Assembly: GCA_013399015.1 (NCBI GenBank)
Contig: VWZX01006809.1
Location: forward strand, 413,501 to 477,500
Length of the DNA stretch: 64,000 bases
Direction: 5' to 3'
DNA from: Galbula dea
Taxonomy: Eukaryota > Chordata > Aves > Piciformes > Galbulidae
Position numbers and translations under genes: made by a program. The notes below the pieces were generated by a model, which saw only the letters and a program-made list of their open reading frames with translations, was not told the origin of the DNA and did not search any database. Of the stretch, positions 15,061 to 27,470 are shown one piece after another (position 1 is the stretch's first letter; the number at the start of each line of letters is the position of its first letter).

Positions 15061-17526
15061 GCTCAGGTTTTGGAAGGAATGACTATAGTAGACATGAAGT
15101 TAAAGCATCTTGTTTCTTTCTGAATCTTATTCTTTTTGCTTTAAGTGAATTGCTTTCCTTTCAGTGTGCTACAGCCTGCTCCAATTTTACTGTTATCATT
15201 ACCTCTCCACTAGACAAAAGGAATGAAATAACTAAGATATCTCACAAAACTCGATAAATATCTCTCAGCTTTCACTCTTTTGATCCCTTTTGTCCCTCCT
15301 AGTGTGTCTCTAAACTTACGGTTTACAAGAATCCAGTCCCAAGAATCTGTTCAACTCAATTAACTAACTATTCCTTTAGTGTCACCTATCTGATTTGGAT
15401 AAATACAGATGAACTCAGAGCGAACGAACCTGATCAAAGAAAGCATTTGACAAGCACTGAAGCAAAGTGGAGCCTTTTTACAGAGAATTGTTAGAGAGAA
15501 ACTTATATTGATGAAAAAATTAAAGTACAATGCAAATCTTAACTTTCTGAGATATAATAAATGGCTGCATATTGTATATATTAGACCACAGAAGATTCCA
15601 TAAAACAATGGTACCCTCTTTAATGAAACTCTATTAAAGAAATAGACCTGTCAAGGGAACACATTTTTATATCCAGTTAGGCTTTGTATTTAACAGATTC
15701 CCACTTTGTATATTTTTCTGTGTTAGCTGTTAAGTAAAATATATATACTCTTGAATATTTGCTTACTTCTGGAATGGGAAATTTCCACACAATTTAGTGA
15801 TTTAAGAACTGATTCTAATCTAATAAAAAAAACCCCTTTGGGAATACTTAACGTCACTCAATCTGTGGAACAACAGCCCTTGTTCATTTAGGGCATCATC
15901 CACTTCCCAGAGTCTTTTCACAGATTTCAAGGGAGGCTGAAGTGCACCCTGGAGCCACCAGTGTGCCAAATTGCTAATCTGACTGATGCTTGGGCTTCAT
16001 TAGACCTACTGATGAACTGCTCTGGGGGTTTATCACCTTTCCATGATTACTCAGTCACTCTTTCTTGCTTTCTTAAGTAGATTAATAATAACAGAGACTA
16101 ATAATGAAGGTAGTAGAAGTTTAGAAAGAAGCACAGGAAGGCTCGGATAGATCATGTCACTGTTCCTTGACAAGCTACAATACATCTGAGGTGCTCCCAC
16201 TGACTGTGAACATACTGTTACCACATGGAAGGAGCAAGGTTATGCAGTCTGCCTGTCAGGGACAGGGGATTTAAAGCTAAATTACATTATATTTGCAATA
16301 GAGGAGAGTGTGTGCACGGAGAATTGCAACAGCTCGGTTGATACCTTTTAACCTCTTGACTAGCTGTCACCATAAGGGGTTTGGTGACAATATAAAGTGT
16401 CTGTAGGGTGCCCACTATACTTATTTACAGAGTTTTTACATTGGCATAGCAGGTAGAAATAATATAAATGAGAACATGTGCTTTATTCAGAAGCCTTTAC
16501 TTATAGAGGATGGGAAAAGGTTCTTCCTTGTCAGTGTGAAATCCTGAATCACTCAGCTGCTTTGCATGAAACTTACAGACTGGACCACTCAAATATAATG
16601 GTAGAAGTTACATTGTATTTCAGGTATTTCCTCTGCTAAGGGATAGATCAATATTCATACTTGTAAAATCCCTTTGCTGTAACAAACCAGCAGTTTTCAT
16701 GAGGCATGCATTTACAAGGGGATCAGAAGAAAGGAAAAAAGGCATTTGTAGAACAATTTCCTTACTCAATGTTTTCTCCTTGTGCATAAATTGGCTTAAT
16801 TCATCTGTACCTCTGCTGAAGCTGAGCACTTCACTGAAACATCTCATTCTCTTCACCACTTTATTTATAGAGAAAAATGAGCTTTAAACCATTTGGTCCA
16901 GTTTGGCTGAAATTTTTTCTTAAGTGATTTTTCCTGAACTGTTTGTTTTCATTTCTTCACAGAAGACTTGCAGTATGTGAGATATTTGGTTGCCAGCAGA
17001 GAACCTATTATCAAAGACAATGCCGCTATAGAGTACAAATGGACTTTTGTATGGCATTTGGCTCAGTTTCTTCCAGAATAAGAAAAGTGAGCATTTCTTC
17101 CTTGGGCTAGCCATTAAAATGGAATCCCCAAATAAACTTAGTAATGAATAAGGCCAGCAATTCTCTTGGCAGAGAGTGCAGAGAACTGGTTGCAGCTTCT
17201 TTTTTAATCCCTGTTAGATGGTCAAGAGCTTCGAGCAAATATCAGGAAGGGAAATAGACATCAATGGAGCTGGATTCAAGCAATGCATGAATGTAAGATG
17301 TGTAAGCCTCTACCCTGTCATATTCTTCACACTGAGGGTAATCATGCAAAATGAACAATGAGTATTTGCTAAGTTTTTTGACTGTCTTCATTTGCATTTC
17401 TTTCTATTCACTTTCAGGTTTTGTATACCTGTTACTCTGACATGAAACTCTTCTGAAGGACTAACAGTAGAAGGACAAGTTATATGCCTACATATAGATA
17501 CCTAGTGCTGTTTTCAGGTGTCTAGG
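15061..17526. other. Intergenic, nothing recognised
   Basis: No gene, CR1 or LTR signal was seen between the CR1 at 14.8 kb and the solo LTR. Confidence 0.6.
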
Positions 17527-18023
17527 TGTAGTGGGTTGCCCACCTACCAGCTCACTCACTCTCCCTCAGCAGAATGGAGAGAAAGTAGAAGGCAAAAAGA
17601 CTCACAGATCCAGATAATGACAGTTTAATAGGGAAAGCAAAAGCTGTGTGCACAAGCAAAGCATAGAGAGGAATTCGTTCACTATTTCCTACCTTCATGC
17701 AAATGTTCAGCCACTTCAAGGAAAGCAGGGGTTTGTCACATGTAACAATTACTTGGGAAGACAAATGACATAACTACAAAATTTAACCTTCCCTTATTCC
17801 TGCTCTCCCTGAGTTTTTATTGCTGAACATGTGATACGGTATGGGATATCTCCTTGGTCAGCCGGGGTCAGCTGGTAGCATTCACTGTTATCACTACTAG
17901 AAGCACACACTGTCTGTGAAAATATGTCATTAACTTCAGAAAGTGCAGTTACTTACAAGAGACCTAGCTGAAATGTAAAAAACACTGAACAGAATTAGTT
18001 CTATTCTAACTTGAACCAGGACA
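17527..18023 (-). mobile_element. Solo LTR of an avian endogenous retrovirus, degenerate
   Basis: About 497 bp. On the minus strand it starts TGTCCTGGTTCAAG (ending at 18,023) and ends CCCACTACA (at 17,527), the TG...CA termini of a retroviral LTR. Internal landmarks on the minus strand resemble a common avian LTR family I know: GTCAGCTGACCC-like and TCCCATACCGTATCACATGT upstream, an AATAAAAACTC TATA-like stretch, then TTTGTCTTCCCAAGTAA, CTGAACATTTGC and the polyadenylation signal in CCCTATTAAACTGTC. No internal retroviral genes flank it, so it is a solo LTR left by recombination. No clear target-site duplication remains (TCTAGG versus AGAACA). The family name is not certain. Confidence 0.78.
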
Positions 18024-18518
18024 AGAACATAGCAAACATGTGTCAGGAAAACGTACATGAAATCATGTACCTGTGGATATTTGTCTATCTACCCACTGAT
18101 AATCATGTTTTAGCCCATTTAAGCACATTTTTAATCATGCCAGAGATGTTGGTATCAAATTCTACCTCAGTACAAGGCATGTAGTCAAAGAAGCATAAAA
18201 AAGTAAGTAATATCCAGTCTTGGTACAGGACTTGGTGCATCTAGCACAGAGGGGCAGTTTTGACATGACATTTTTATGTCTAATCTCTTAGTACCTCCAA
18301 AATGTGTGCTAGCAGCCAGATAGGAGTTTAAATGCTGTGGTACTTTTGGTTCACTTGGTTTAAACTATAAATCTATGTAAACGTTATTTCTAGTGGAGAA
18401 TTTATTTGCTACAAGCTAAGGAGGTGAACATAACATACAAAGTCATGAAGAATTACAACTCTTAACATCCTTTTACTGGCTGGCATGTAGCATTTCTGGC
18501 TTAATATTGCTTCAGAAA

Positions 18519-18570
18519 GTATTACAGTAAGTTATACTTAAGGAGCATTTAGTAATTAGAGAAGAGGACA
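18519..18570 (+). repeat. Left arm of a perfect 52-bp inverted repeat
   Basis: The arm starts GTATTACAGTAAGTTATACT and ends GAGAAGAGGACA. It is the exact reverse complement of 19,241-19,292. Similarity stops abruptly on both sides. Confidence 0.97.
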
Positions 18571-19240
18571 AAGTGGAATTTACCTGTCTAGACAACTGTA
18601 TCTGCATGAGGTACCACAGTCTGGCCCTATAAAACTCTGGATACACAAGAGGTGGATCTCAAGATTTACTCTCACAAATAAGTTAGGTTTCCATTTCAAA
18701 AAGAGGCACTTGGAACTGTGGGACAGTCACCCTTAACTTGTCCAGGGGTGCGTCTGCTGCTATGGAAATACAGCAACTTCACCAACAAGCCTGTCCTACC
18801 CTTCCTTAGATGAGGTGACTCCATTTGCTGCAGGTCAGGAAGATCACTGCCATGAGAGAAACTCTCCCATCTAAGCAGGACCTTGGTTTCAAGCTGTTAG
18901 ATAATTTATTAGCACCTAAATACCGTTGAAAAACACATCATTCATAGCTTTAGCACTAGAGTAAGTGTTAAATGGCTGGCAGGAGGGCTATCTGCAAGAC
19001 CATGGCTGGTGTTTAACACCTAATTATCACTTTTCAGTGTCCTCTGGCTGGATAATTGAGAACTGCAATATGGAACTTTCTGAAAGATTTTGGAAATGTA
19101 ATTACCTAGCTAACAGAAAATTAAGCTGTAATAAATCCTCTTTTCTGTCCTTTTGAAAGTGTTCTTTGTTTTCCTATTTTCTGAAAACAGAAATTGGCAG
19201 AGGTGTGGTCAGTTGTTGCTACACAAACCAGTGACAATCG

Positions 19241-19292
19241 TGTCCTCTTCTCTAATTACTAAATGCTCCTTAAGTATAACTTACTGTAATAC
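19241..19292 (-). repeat. Right arm of a perfect 52-bp inverted repeat
   Basis: The arm starts TGTCCTCTTCTCTAATTACT and ends TTACTGTAATAC, fully complementary to 18,519-18,570. The spacer is 670 bp. No 8-bp or TA target-site duplication flanks the pair, so it does not look like a simple terminal-inverted-repeat transposon. Confidence 0.97.
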
Positions 19293-19306
19293 AGTACAAT
19301 ACAGAG

Positions 19307-19428
19307 AAGCACTTGGACAATGCTCTTAGACACACAGTGTGACTTGGGGTTGTCCTGTGCCTAAATAGGAGTTGGACTTGATGATCCTTGTGGGTCCCTT
19401 CCAACGCAGCATATTCTGTGATTCTATA
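19307..19428 (+). mobile_element. CR1 LINE, short 3' end of a divergent subfamily
   Basis: This is about 120 bp in plus orientation. It includes CACTTGGACAATGCTCTTAG, GGAGTTGGACTTGATGATCC, GTGGGTCCCTTCCAACGCAG and the tail ATTCTGTGATTCTAT. The 5' breakpoint lies just outside the right arm of the 52-bp inverted repeat at 19,241-19,292. Confidence 0.88.
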
Positions 19429-22400
19429 CCCATTTATTTTTCTGTCAACATTTTCTTCAGCCTCAAGCAGCTTTATTTTCCTGATGCCTGTGTTGCTCCT
19501 GTAGTGTTAAAGAATAATTACATCTTTGCTCTTTTTTTTTGCAGCTAGATCAACAAGTTCTAGACTGCACAGGTGCTGATTGCATCTTCCTATAAAAAGA
19601 GACCTTGTTCCTGACATAGCTTAAATTCATGGTTACTGAAGATGAACATTCGGAAAGATTTTTTAATAACCTGGTCACAGGTCTCTTCCCAGGAACATTA
19701 TTGCTGTTCTCTACATTCCTGCTGGAGCTATTCCTTGTTGTCTGGTATGCTACATCAGGAAAAAGTTGCTAGGAGAAATTACCAAGGTAAATAAGAGGAA
19801 GAAGCTCCTGGAAGCATTGGTGTTCCCCTGGGATCATCCACAGGAAATGAGTTGTGAGCCGGAAGCTTAGATGGCTCCTCTTTCATAGTGAAGATTAATG
19901 GGATAATTCAACTACTGATTAAAGGCATCTGAAAAGGTGATTATCAGCAGTTTGAGACTTTCTGAAACTAAGGAGGAATGAAATGTAATATAGAAAGTCA
20001 TTGCACTGGTAAAACAGGTGCTGTAACATGAAGGAGATAGAGATACTTTGCCACCATATTGTCTTTGTTGCACACCTGTGCTCAGTAGTTTCGTAACTAT
20101 TACCAATGATAAGCCCTGTGCTAATAGGACAAATTGGGCTCCAGATCTTGCCAATTTTATGCTAAAGTCTTTAGACATAGCTCACAGAAGCAGGGGTATC
20201 CCCACACGTATCTGCAAGGGGAAAGTCTTGGAAAGTCAAAATCAATCCTAAAAGGACCGACAGGATTTATCACAGTCTGATTACAGAAACTTCTGTAACT
20301 ATGTCAAATGGCAAACTTCTTCAGAGTCTGGAAAGTCCTCTTTCCACTTCAAAATGACCTGAAAGTAGACTGTTCTCAAACCTGGATTTTTATGCCTTTT
20401 ATTGAAGAGGTCACAGTGTGCAAATAACAGCTATATACTTCAGAATAACAGTTCAGAAAGAAGGAAGATGCTTTTACTAGATCATACAGTAATACTGACA
20501 CTTCCAGGTCAGCAAGTCTGAGGCTGCAATGCTGAATCCTACTATTTCCATTTAGACTGGTGTTTGACAGCGTTAGAAAAAATGGTGATGTCAAAAGGAC
20601 TACTGTTCCTGCAGCTGACAAGGAAACCATTTTATATAATTGTTTCAGCCTACAGAAGAAGCTAATTCCTTTGGACATTGCTGGGCTTTATTTTCATAAA
20701 GAGTGAATAAATTATCTCAGCCTCCTGGATCAGAGGATGTTAAGTTCAAATCCTGTCACTGGAATAATCACTACAAAATAGTTCAGTGTTGATTCTGCAA
20801 TTTGTGGGAAGTTTTGGTGGGAAAGGCATTTTTCCAAATTTGCTCTCTTGATGTGTTGAAATTGCAGAAAAAATGAATTGTCAAAAGGGTGGCCAGGATA
20901 GTCAAATTGGCAATTGGCTGAAATGTGTACAATAAAAAGTAGACTAAATTCAACAAAATACTACTCTACTGTTAGATTTTCATCTCTACAAAAAGTCTAT
21001 GACAACTTAACTAGATCTGGACATTTTTATGATTCTTCCCTTAGATGATCTAGGTAAAGACTATGTATAACTGTCAGGAAATCTCAGATTGAGTTTCTGC
21101 AAAATCAAAAGGTCTTCTATTGTGAGGTTCAACTTCATGGGCAGTTGGGGTAAGTAATGATCACATATCAAAACCTCTGATCCCTATTACTTTATTCAGT
21201 GTGGACTTGCTTTACTCAATTCACATTTCTATATTATTTAAATTAGGTATTTATAATTTTTTTATTTTAGTATTATTTTTAATCATTTGGAAGGTTAAGA
21301 GCACATGCTTGTTAGTTTATAAACAGCATTACAGAGAAAATAATAAAACAGTGCAGAAGCACAGAAATAAGAAACACCTAACTTTCTAATGACTAATTAT
21401 TATGATTATGTGATGATATTATGAAAATGTCTCTTTTCATGTTCTTCTAGTCTGTTTGTCTTTGTCTTTGAAGAATCAGAAATGTGGTTCTGGAGGTCAT
21501 GAGGTTTTGTAAGGTTTTTCTCAGATGCTTTATTAGAAGAATGACTGCACTGATTACAGTCAATATGGGATCACCACTGCAACCCAACTATCAGCACTTT
21601 ACTGCTCTGCTGTTGTGCACACAGAAGATGCATAAAGCACAGCAAATGAAATTTCAGTTTATTTGATATGTTATCTGGACTTCTGTTGATTATTTCCTTT
21701 TTTCTTTTTTTAGGCAAAAGTAGGAATATATAAGCAAAAATTCTTGCCCAGAATCCAGCTCCTGAATCCAGTTCTCATCTGCTCCTGAGTCCAGTCTGGA
21801 CTTCCCCAGTGCCTGCTACATCATCAATGGCAATAGTGAAGTAATTGCCATCAGGGGTTTGAGTCTGATATTTGTTTTGTATAAATTTGCATATATTTCA
21901 TATTATTATTACTATCATTAAAGCTGTCTTAGTTTTCATTTCCAAATCACCAGCCTCTCTCCCTTATTCCTTTTCTCTTCCCTTTGGTGAGGGGTGTGGG
22001 GTTAATAGAGAGTGTCTGTTGTTTGTGTATTGGCCAGTACTAACCCTTGGCAATTCTCTTAAGCAAGGCATAAAAGTATTGATGAGGAATTTCCTTTTGC
22101 CCAGCTAATGAGAATGGAGAAAAAAGCCTTTGAGTTAATCCTTGATGATGAAATGATAACAACTGGGTCACAGTTACCCCTGTTGTTGTCTCCACCAGAA
22201 TGAGTGGAATTGTATTTAGATTGATTTTGCCTTAAGTCTGTAAAGAGTGGAAATAGGTAAAATGGTGCTCACTAATATTGACAATTTTTTGGATATCACA
22301 AGAAATTACTTGGTTTTGCACCTTATTAATTTGACTGGTTTTATGCTAAACAATTCTTTTTGTAGACAGTCTGTTCTGAGCAACCTGCAAGATCAATGTC

Positions 22401-24601
22401 AGTTATAACAACAGAGAACTCATAGAGATTTGAGTGGTGAGTAGCTCACTATTTTGTTATGGTTGTGGCTAATTACTCTTCAAGCTCTGCTACTTCACAG
22501 AGATTTCACTCTTAGGGTCTCTAAACAGAAATCTGTTAGTGTTGGCAGCCTCTGGTCTGCTGTGTAACATTCATCAGTGTCTTTCTCTGGAGTTTCAAAG
22601 GTAACACTTACACGTAATGGTTTTGCTGTGAAACAAAACAGAGAGGGAGTATTGTGGTGTTGAAAACACATTTCACAGAGTTGTTGCAGTTTTTTTGGAA
22701 GGATGCCCTTTATTTAATTAATCTTTCTGCATTTTGTTTTTGCATTTCCCTTCACCATTCATTGTTCTCTGAAGGACTTGGTCCCCAGAGCTGGCTCCAG
22801 GGAAAGGTCTGCTGGTTTAGATTGTGGTGCCTTCCACCTGGTGTATTTCCATCAGTCCTTCATGATTAGCAGCGTGGTGTGCAGGACTACGGCGAACGAT
22901 CAAATGATCTGTTTTCTTTTCCCCTGAGGTGAACCACATTCGCTTGTATAAGAAAGCAAAACCTCCACAGTAGACCTGAAAAGCAGCCTACCGCTTTGGA
23001 GAGGGCTTTAATAGGCACTGATGTAAAACCCTGACCCCTGCTAATGTGATTCTATTGCCATGAAGCCTCCTTTAGACATTTATTTTTTAGACAGGTATTT
23101 ATTATGTAAGTAGGTGATGCCAGCATGCATTGCTGGATTAAAGCTTGTTGAGCTAAATGATTATTCTAGAAAGATTTATTTCCCTCTGAATGTAATTACA
23201 CCAGTCCAGTGAAATGAATACAGTGGAAAATCTCACTCCACCTCTTTGATGGACTAAGCTGATGCCATTGACACTCTGTAGACGAAGGCTAAAGAAACTG
23301 GGACGTTTTCATAAAATCACTAAATGACAGCTTAGGTGTTAAGTAATTTCTGTGGTAGATGAGCACCTGGAAGCAAAGAAGGAGTTTGTCTTTGGCAGAG
23401 CTGTGGCTGAACTCACTGTCCAGGCTGGGATCTATCCAGATACCTCATGGCTTTGGCTACATCTAAATAAACAGCTTTGAATGCTGACTTAGAGATATTA
23501 ATGGGTTTCTTGCATCATTTATGACTATGTGTAGTGGCAATTGTGCTACAACTAATCCACCACATAAATCAGGTGTGTATTTTGGCATGGCCAATCCTGC
23601 ATGGAAGACAGCTTTTAAGTAACAAAAAGTTGCCACATAAATGTCAATAAGATACTCAATTCATCAGACTCTAGGAAAAAGAGAAAGTCCCTTAGCAATA
23701 CAGCAGGGTTACCATCTAGGAATGATGATGAGCTGCCAGGAACTTAATGTACATTCAAAATGTTTCATCACTTTACTATGAACTCTGAGAGATTAAAAAT
23801 TAAGTTAATATCACTTTCTTTTATTATATATAGGGCTTATACACTTCTGTATGTGCATACTTGTCACCTGGCAACCTAACTGCAGTTTATTTAAACTGTT
23901 TGATGGATGATATATATTTAATATTTGGTTTAAGCTCTATTTGCAATCTAGCTACTGTCTGAATATAGTTGTAATGTATGATTGAAAGGAAGGTGAAAAT
24001 CATGTGAAGGAGAAAGAATGCCTTCATTTTTATGCCTGATGGATGTGTATCCTCACTACCATAAGTACTTTGGTGGAGAGATGGAATGATATTAACACCA
24101 CATAACCTGTGACACAGCCGCGTATGATACCTTGTTAAGACTCTGATCATAGGTTTGAGATCTTATTTGTTTTTCTCTGCTAGTGAGTTCTGCATGAGCT
24201 CAAAGGCTAACAGGTCTCTGAGAACTTATAAGAACAATTTCTTACTTTGATTCAGAATACTGACAATTTTGAAATAAGGCTGACATTTCAAATGCTTCAG
24301 AGTTCTGCAGCCTAGATCCATCCTGCTTATCCAGAGCCACTTAACAACTAGGAATCTTTAGACCTCCAACAATCAGTGAAAAAAGCCTTTTCCAAGGGAC
24401 AATTCAGAAGCATACTCTGGAACCTTCTCTTCGTCAGTTGGCCACAGGAGGAGCATAAGGTTGCTTAGGCTCCTCTGTCTTGCTGGAACTAAGTGCCTGA
24501 AATGAGATGGTTTGAATCCAAGTTTGAGTAACAGGAAACACATAAGGAAGTTTTCTTTGTGGAAATAAAGCCCCAGACTTTTTTTCTTCTTTCTTTTTGT
24601 C
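19429..24601. other. Intergenic, nothing recognised
   Basis: About 5.2 kb without a CR1 or LTR signal. Open frames are at most 100 codons and do not resemble proteins. Confidence 0.6.
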
Positions 24602-24745
24602 TCACAGAATCATTAAGGTTGGAAAAGACTTCTAAGATCATCAAGTCCAACTGCCAACCTATCACCACCATGCCTCTAAAACATGTCACTAAGTACCACA
24701 TCTGAAGGTTTTTTAGGCACCTCCAGGGATGGTGGTGTCCCTCCT
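24602..24745 (-). mobile_element. CR1 LINE, short 3' end
   Basis: CACAGAATCATTAAGGTTGG, CTAAGATCATCAAGTCCAAC and CACCTCCAGGGATGGTGGTG are reverse-complement CR1 landmarks of the subfamily with two short spacers. Similarity fades after about 24,745. The open frame crossing it (24,489-24,869, minus) is not a gene. Confidence 0.88.
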
Positions 24746-27090
24746 CTTCCAAAAAATTTTGAAACTGCTTCATAGGTTTGATAACTTTATACTGGCTTAC
24801 AAGAAAATCTCTTTGAGATATCTCATGTACCCGTTCTGTTCTTTCAAGATTGGTCTGCGAAATGGACATTCAGGACATTTGATGCTAGGCTGTAGACCAG
24901 CTTTTGACAATTTTGCACCAGCTTAACCAAACTGGAGCTGCCTTCTTTGAGAACCAACACTACAAATCTTTGCTATGGACTAAAATGAATTTTATCTTTT
25001 TAAAAATATAAGCAAACTTTCTAACAAAATAAATATTTTACATAAATAAACCTAACCTTTAAAAATATTTTGTTTATCTACAGAATAGTGTTTTAAGAGG
25101 CTTCCCAGTTCTAGCTTCTGATAGATCACTATCTGTGTTACAAAAAAAACCCCAACAAAAGAAGCCCAAGACTGCAAACCACAAAACAGTTAAGAAATTA
25201 TAACAATGCTGTATTTCTTAAGATCTTAGCCATGGCAAGCAGAAATTTGTTACACTTTGCTGTTTGCTGAGTATTAAACAACATCAACATGCATTGCACC
25301 AGCAGAAAACAAAATATAACACTAGCAATATGCCTTTCAAAAAGCCCCCACCAAGAAACCAGTCCTTTGTGGAACCACAGCTGTCTGTGGAAGTGCATAA
25401 AAGACAAGCTCTGTGATTTGGTGGCTTCATTTGAAAATGACTGATTTGTGTTTCTGACTGAATGGCAGTGTAAACTGTGAACACAGAGTGTGTCCACTTT
25501 GAAGGCCACCTAGCTCTCTTGAGCCTTGCCAGTTCTTGTAAAAACTGGGCTTATGAATAGGGTACCCCTCTGCATATCCCAGGGTAGCAGAAGCTGGTTT
25601 CTCTAAACTGCTTCAATCAGCAAGAGGTCATTTCCACCCATAGGGAGAATGAAGCAGGTCTTAAGATGGACTCACTTTTTGACCTCCTTAGTTATTTATG
25701 AAGTCTTCTGGGAATGCACTCTTTGTGTTTGAATTTCAAATGAGGAGTAAGATGAGCAAATATATTTACTTAGGATATGGCTACAAGCAGTCATTAGAAA
25801 ATAAACCTGAGGGAGGATGCAAGATGGATGTGGTAAAGGCTGGAAAAAGTTAACTTGGGTGGAATATACCTTCATTTCTGGCTCTAGTCACTTCTGATCC
25901 AGCCAATGATATGAATTTGCTGCCCAGCTGTGGCTGTGCAATTAAGTCCAGTGTCCCATGAGTGCAGCAGGATGGTTCAGGTAGAGTGGTTCAAGCTGGA
26001 GCAGTATCTAGCCTGAAAGAAAAACACTCCTTGTGGGAGAAACCCTATTTATAATCTAGTGAAACATGGTAAGGAATGGGTTGCTCTAACAAAAGGTAAA
26101 GTGTGAAAATAATTTCAACTGCTCAGCAGACTGTGATTTCTATTTTATGCCTTTTGGCAGCCTTGTGCTTTTTGCTTTCTCCTATATTACCAACATACAT
26201 AAAATTCAGGCTCCTGGATTTCTGGCATATTAGCTATTTTTTACTGAGGCTTAGCCTGAGTTGTTCAGGCTGTGTTTACCTTCAGTACAGCATTGCCTGT
26301 CTCCTCTCTTACACCCAAGGGGCTCAGTTGTGTTTGCTGTCAATGGGGATTATTTAATGTTATTATTGCAATCCATCCCTGGGAACCAGCCTTGAGCTGT
26401 CCAGTGCCTTCAGACACCCTTGACTCTCTTCATGCCTCCTTACTTCTCAAGCACTAATGGTGGTGGGATTTGGCCAGGCAGAGAGTACAGGCTGGCTTAC
26501 TCCAAGAGCCTTCTGTAAATGTGATACTGTGTTCTCTCATGTGCAGATATAGTCCTTGCCATGGAGACTCCATTACCAATCAGAGGTTTCCATTATGAAA
26601 TAGGTTTGATATGAAAAGGCTATTAAAGCTTATATACTTAGTGTGATATTGTTTCAAAATCAAATTTAATGATGGGTTTGCCTTCTTAAGGTTCTAAGCA
26701 CAAATGTCTAATATTTTAAGCATTCTAAGCATAGTATAAATGTTTTTAATCATATTTATAAATATGCCAGCCTTTCTACTTCTGATGAGCATTTATGCTT
26801 TCTTTGTATCCATCTTTCTTGTTATGACTCATCTTCATCTTTAAATTAGATCATTTAAATTAACATTAACTGCATGATACATCCTCCCAAATTGCCTCTT
26901 ATCTGCCTTCCTCCAAACTAGCATCTTGAAAACTGAAGGAATAATTGGATTGTGAATAAAGTTGTACAGTTAAAAATCTCACTTTGCAGAGATATAGAAT
27001 AAATCTAGTCTCTCTCTCTCTTCTAAGTCATTTGCCCATTTGCACTTGGAATACAGTGCCTTGAGAAATCAGGTGAAGACAGGTCAGTGT
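24746..27090. other. Intergenic, nothing recognised
   Basis: AT-rich. The open frames near 25.2-25.5 kb and 26.1-26.4 kb are short and unlike known proteins. Confidence 0.6.
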
Positions 27091-27321
27091 TACAGACTCA
27101 TGCAATGCTTTGCATTGGAAGGGACACTTAAAGGTCACCTACTCCAACCCTCCGCAGTGAACAGGGATATGTTCAACTAGATCAGGTTGCTCAGAGCCCT
27201 AGACAAGCCGACCTTGAATGTGTCCAGGGATGGGGCTTCTGCCACCTCTCTGGGTAACCTATGCCAGTGTCTCACCACTCTCATGGTAAAAAAAAGTCTA
27301 AATCTCAATCTACCCTCTTTT
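27091..27321 (-). mobile_element. CR1 LINE, 5'-truncated, first of two head-to-tail copies
   Basis: The 3' tail is degenerate. The body keeps TTGGAAGGGACACTTAAAGG, GTCCAGGGATGGGGCTTC and CACCACTCTCATGGTAAA. The minus strand still shows the ORF2 C-terminal pattern FFTMRVVRHWHRLPREVAEA (27,177-27,365 open). It is cut at 27,321, exactly where a second CR1 tail starts. Confidence 0.9.
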
Positions 27322-27470
27322 AGAATCATAGAATCTCCAGAGTTGGAAGGGACCTTAAAGGTCATCTAGTTCCAACGCTCCTGCCTGGCAGGGAAACCTT
27401 CCACTAGATCAGGTTGCCCAGAGCCCCATCAAGCCTTGCCTTAAAGGCCTCTAGGGATGGGGCTTCCACA
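27322..27470 (-). mobile_element. CR1 LINE, 5'-truncated, second of two head-to-tail copies
   Basis: It begins with AGAATCATAGAATCTCCAGA and contains GTTGGAAGGGACCTTAAAGG, CTGCCTGGCAGGGAAACC and TAGGGATGGGGCTTCCACA. It is the same subfamily as the copy at 50,351-50,860 (shared CCTGCCTGGCAGG block). It joins the preceding copy without intervening DNA. Confidence 0.9.

Larger units (their letters stand above)
18024..19306. other. Intergenic, holds the inverted repeat
   Basis: Between the arms (18,571-19,240) the 670-bp spacer has no recognised transposon or coding sequence. Confidence 0.6.

Noticed and set aside
18053..18070. 18-bp palindrome GTACATGAAATCATGTAC
   Set aside because: Arms are only 8 bp. 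It is a chance occurrence in 64 kb and has no context.
18519..19292. Cut-and-paste DNA transposon with 52-bp terminal inverted repeats
   Set aside because: No matching target-site duplication flanks the arms and the interior shows no transposase remnant, so I report it only as an inverted repeat.
24489..24869. 126-codon minus-strand open frame
   Set aside because: It overlaps a CR1 3' end at 24,602-24,745 and is not conserved coding sequence.
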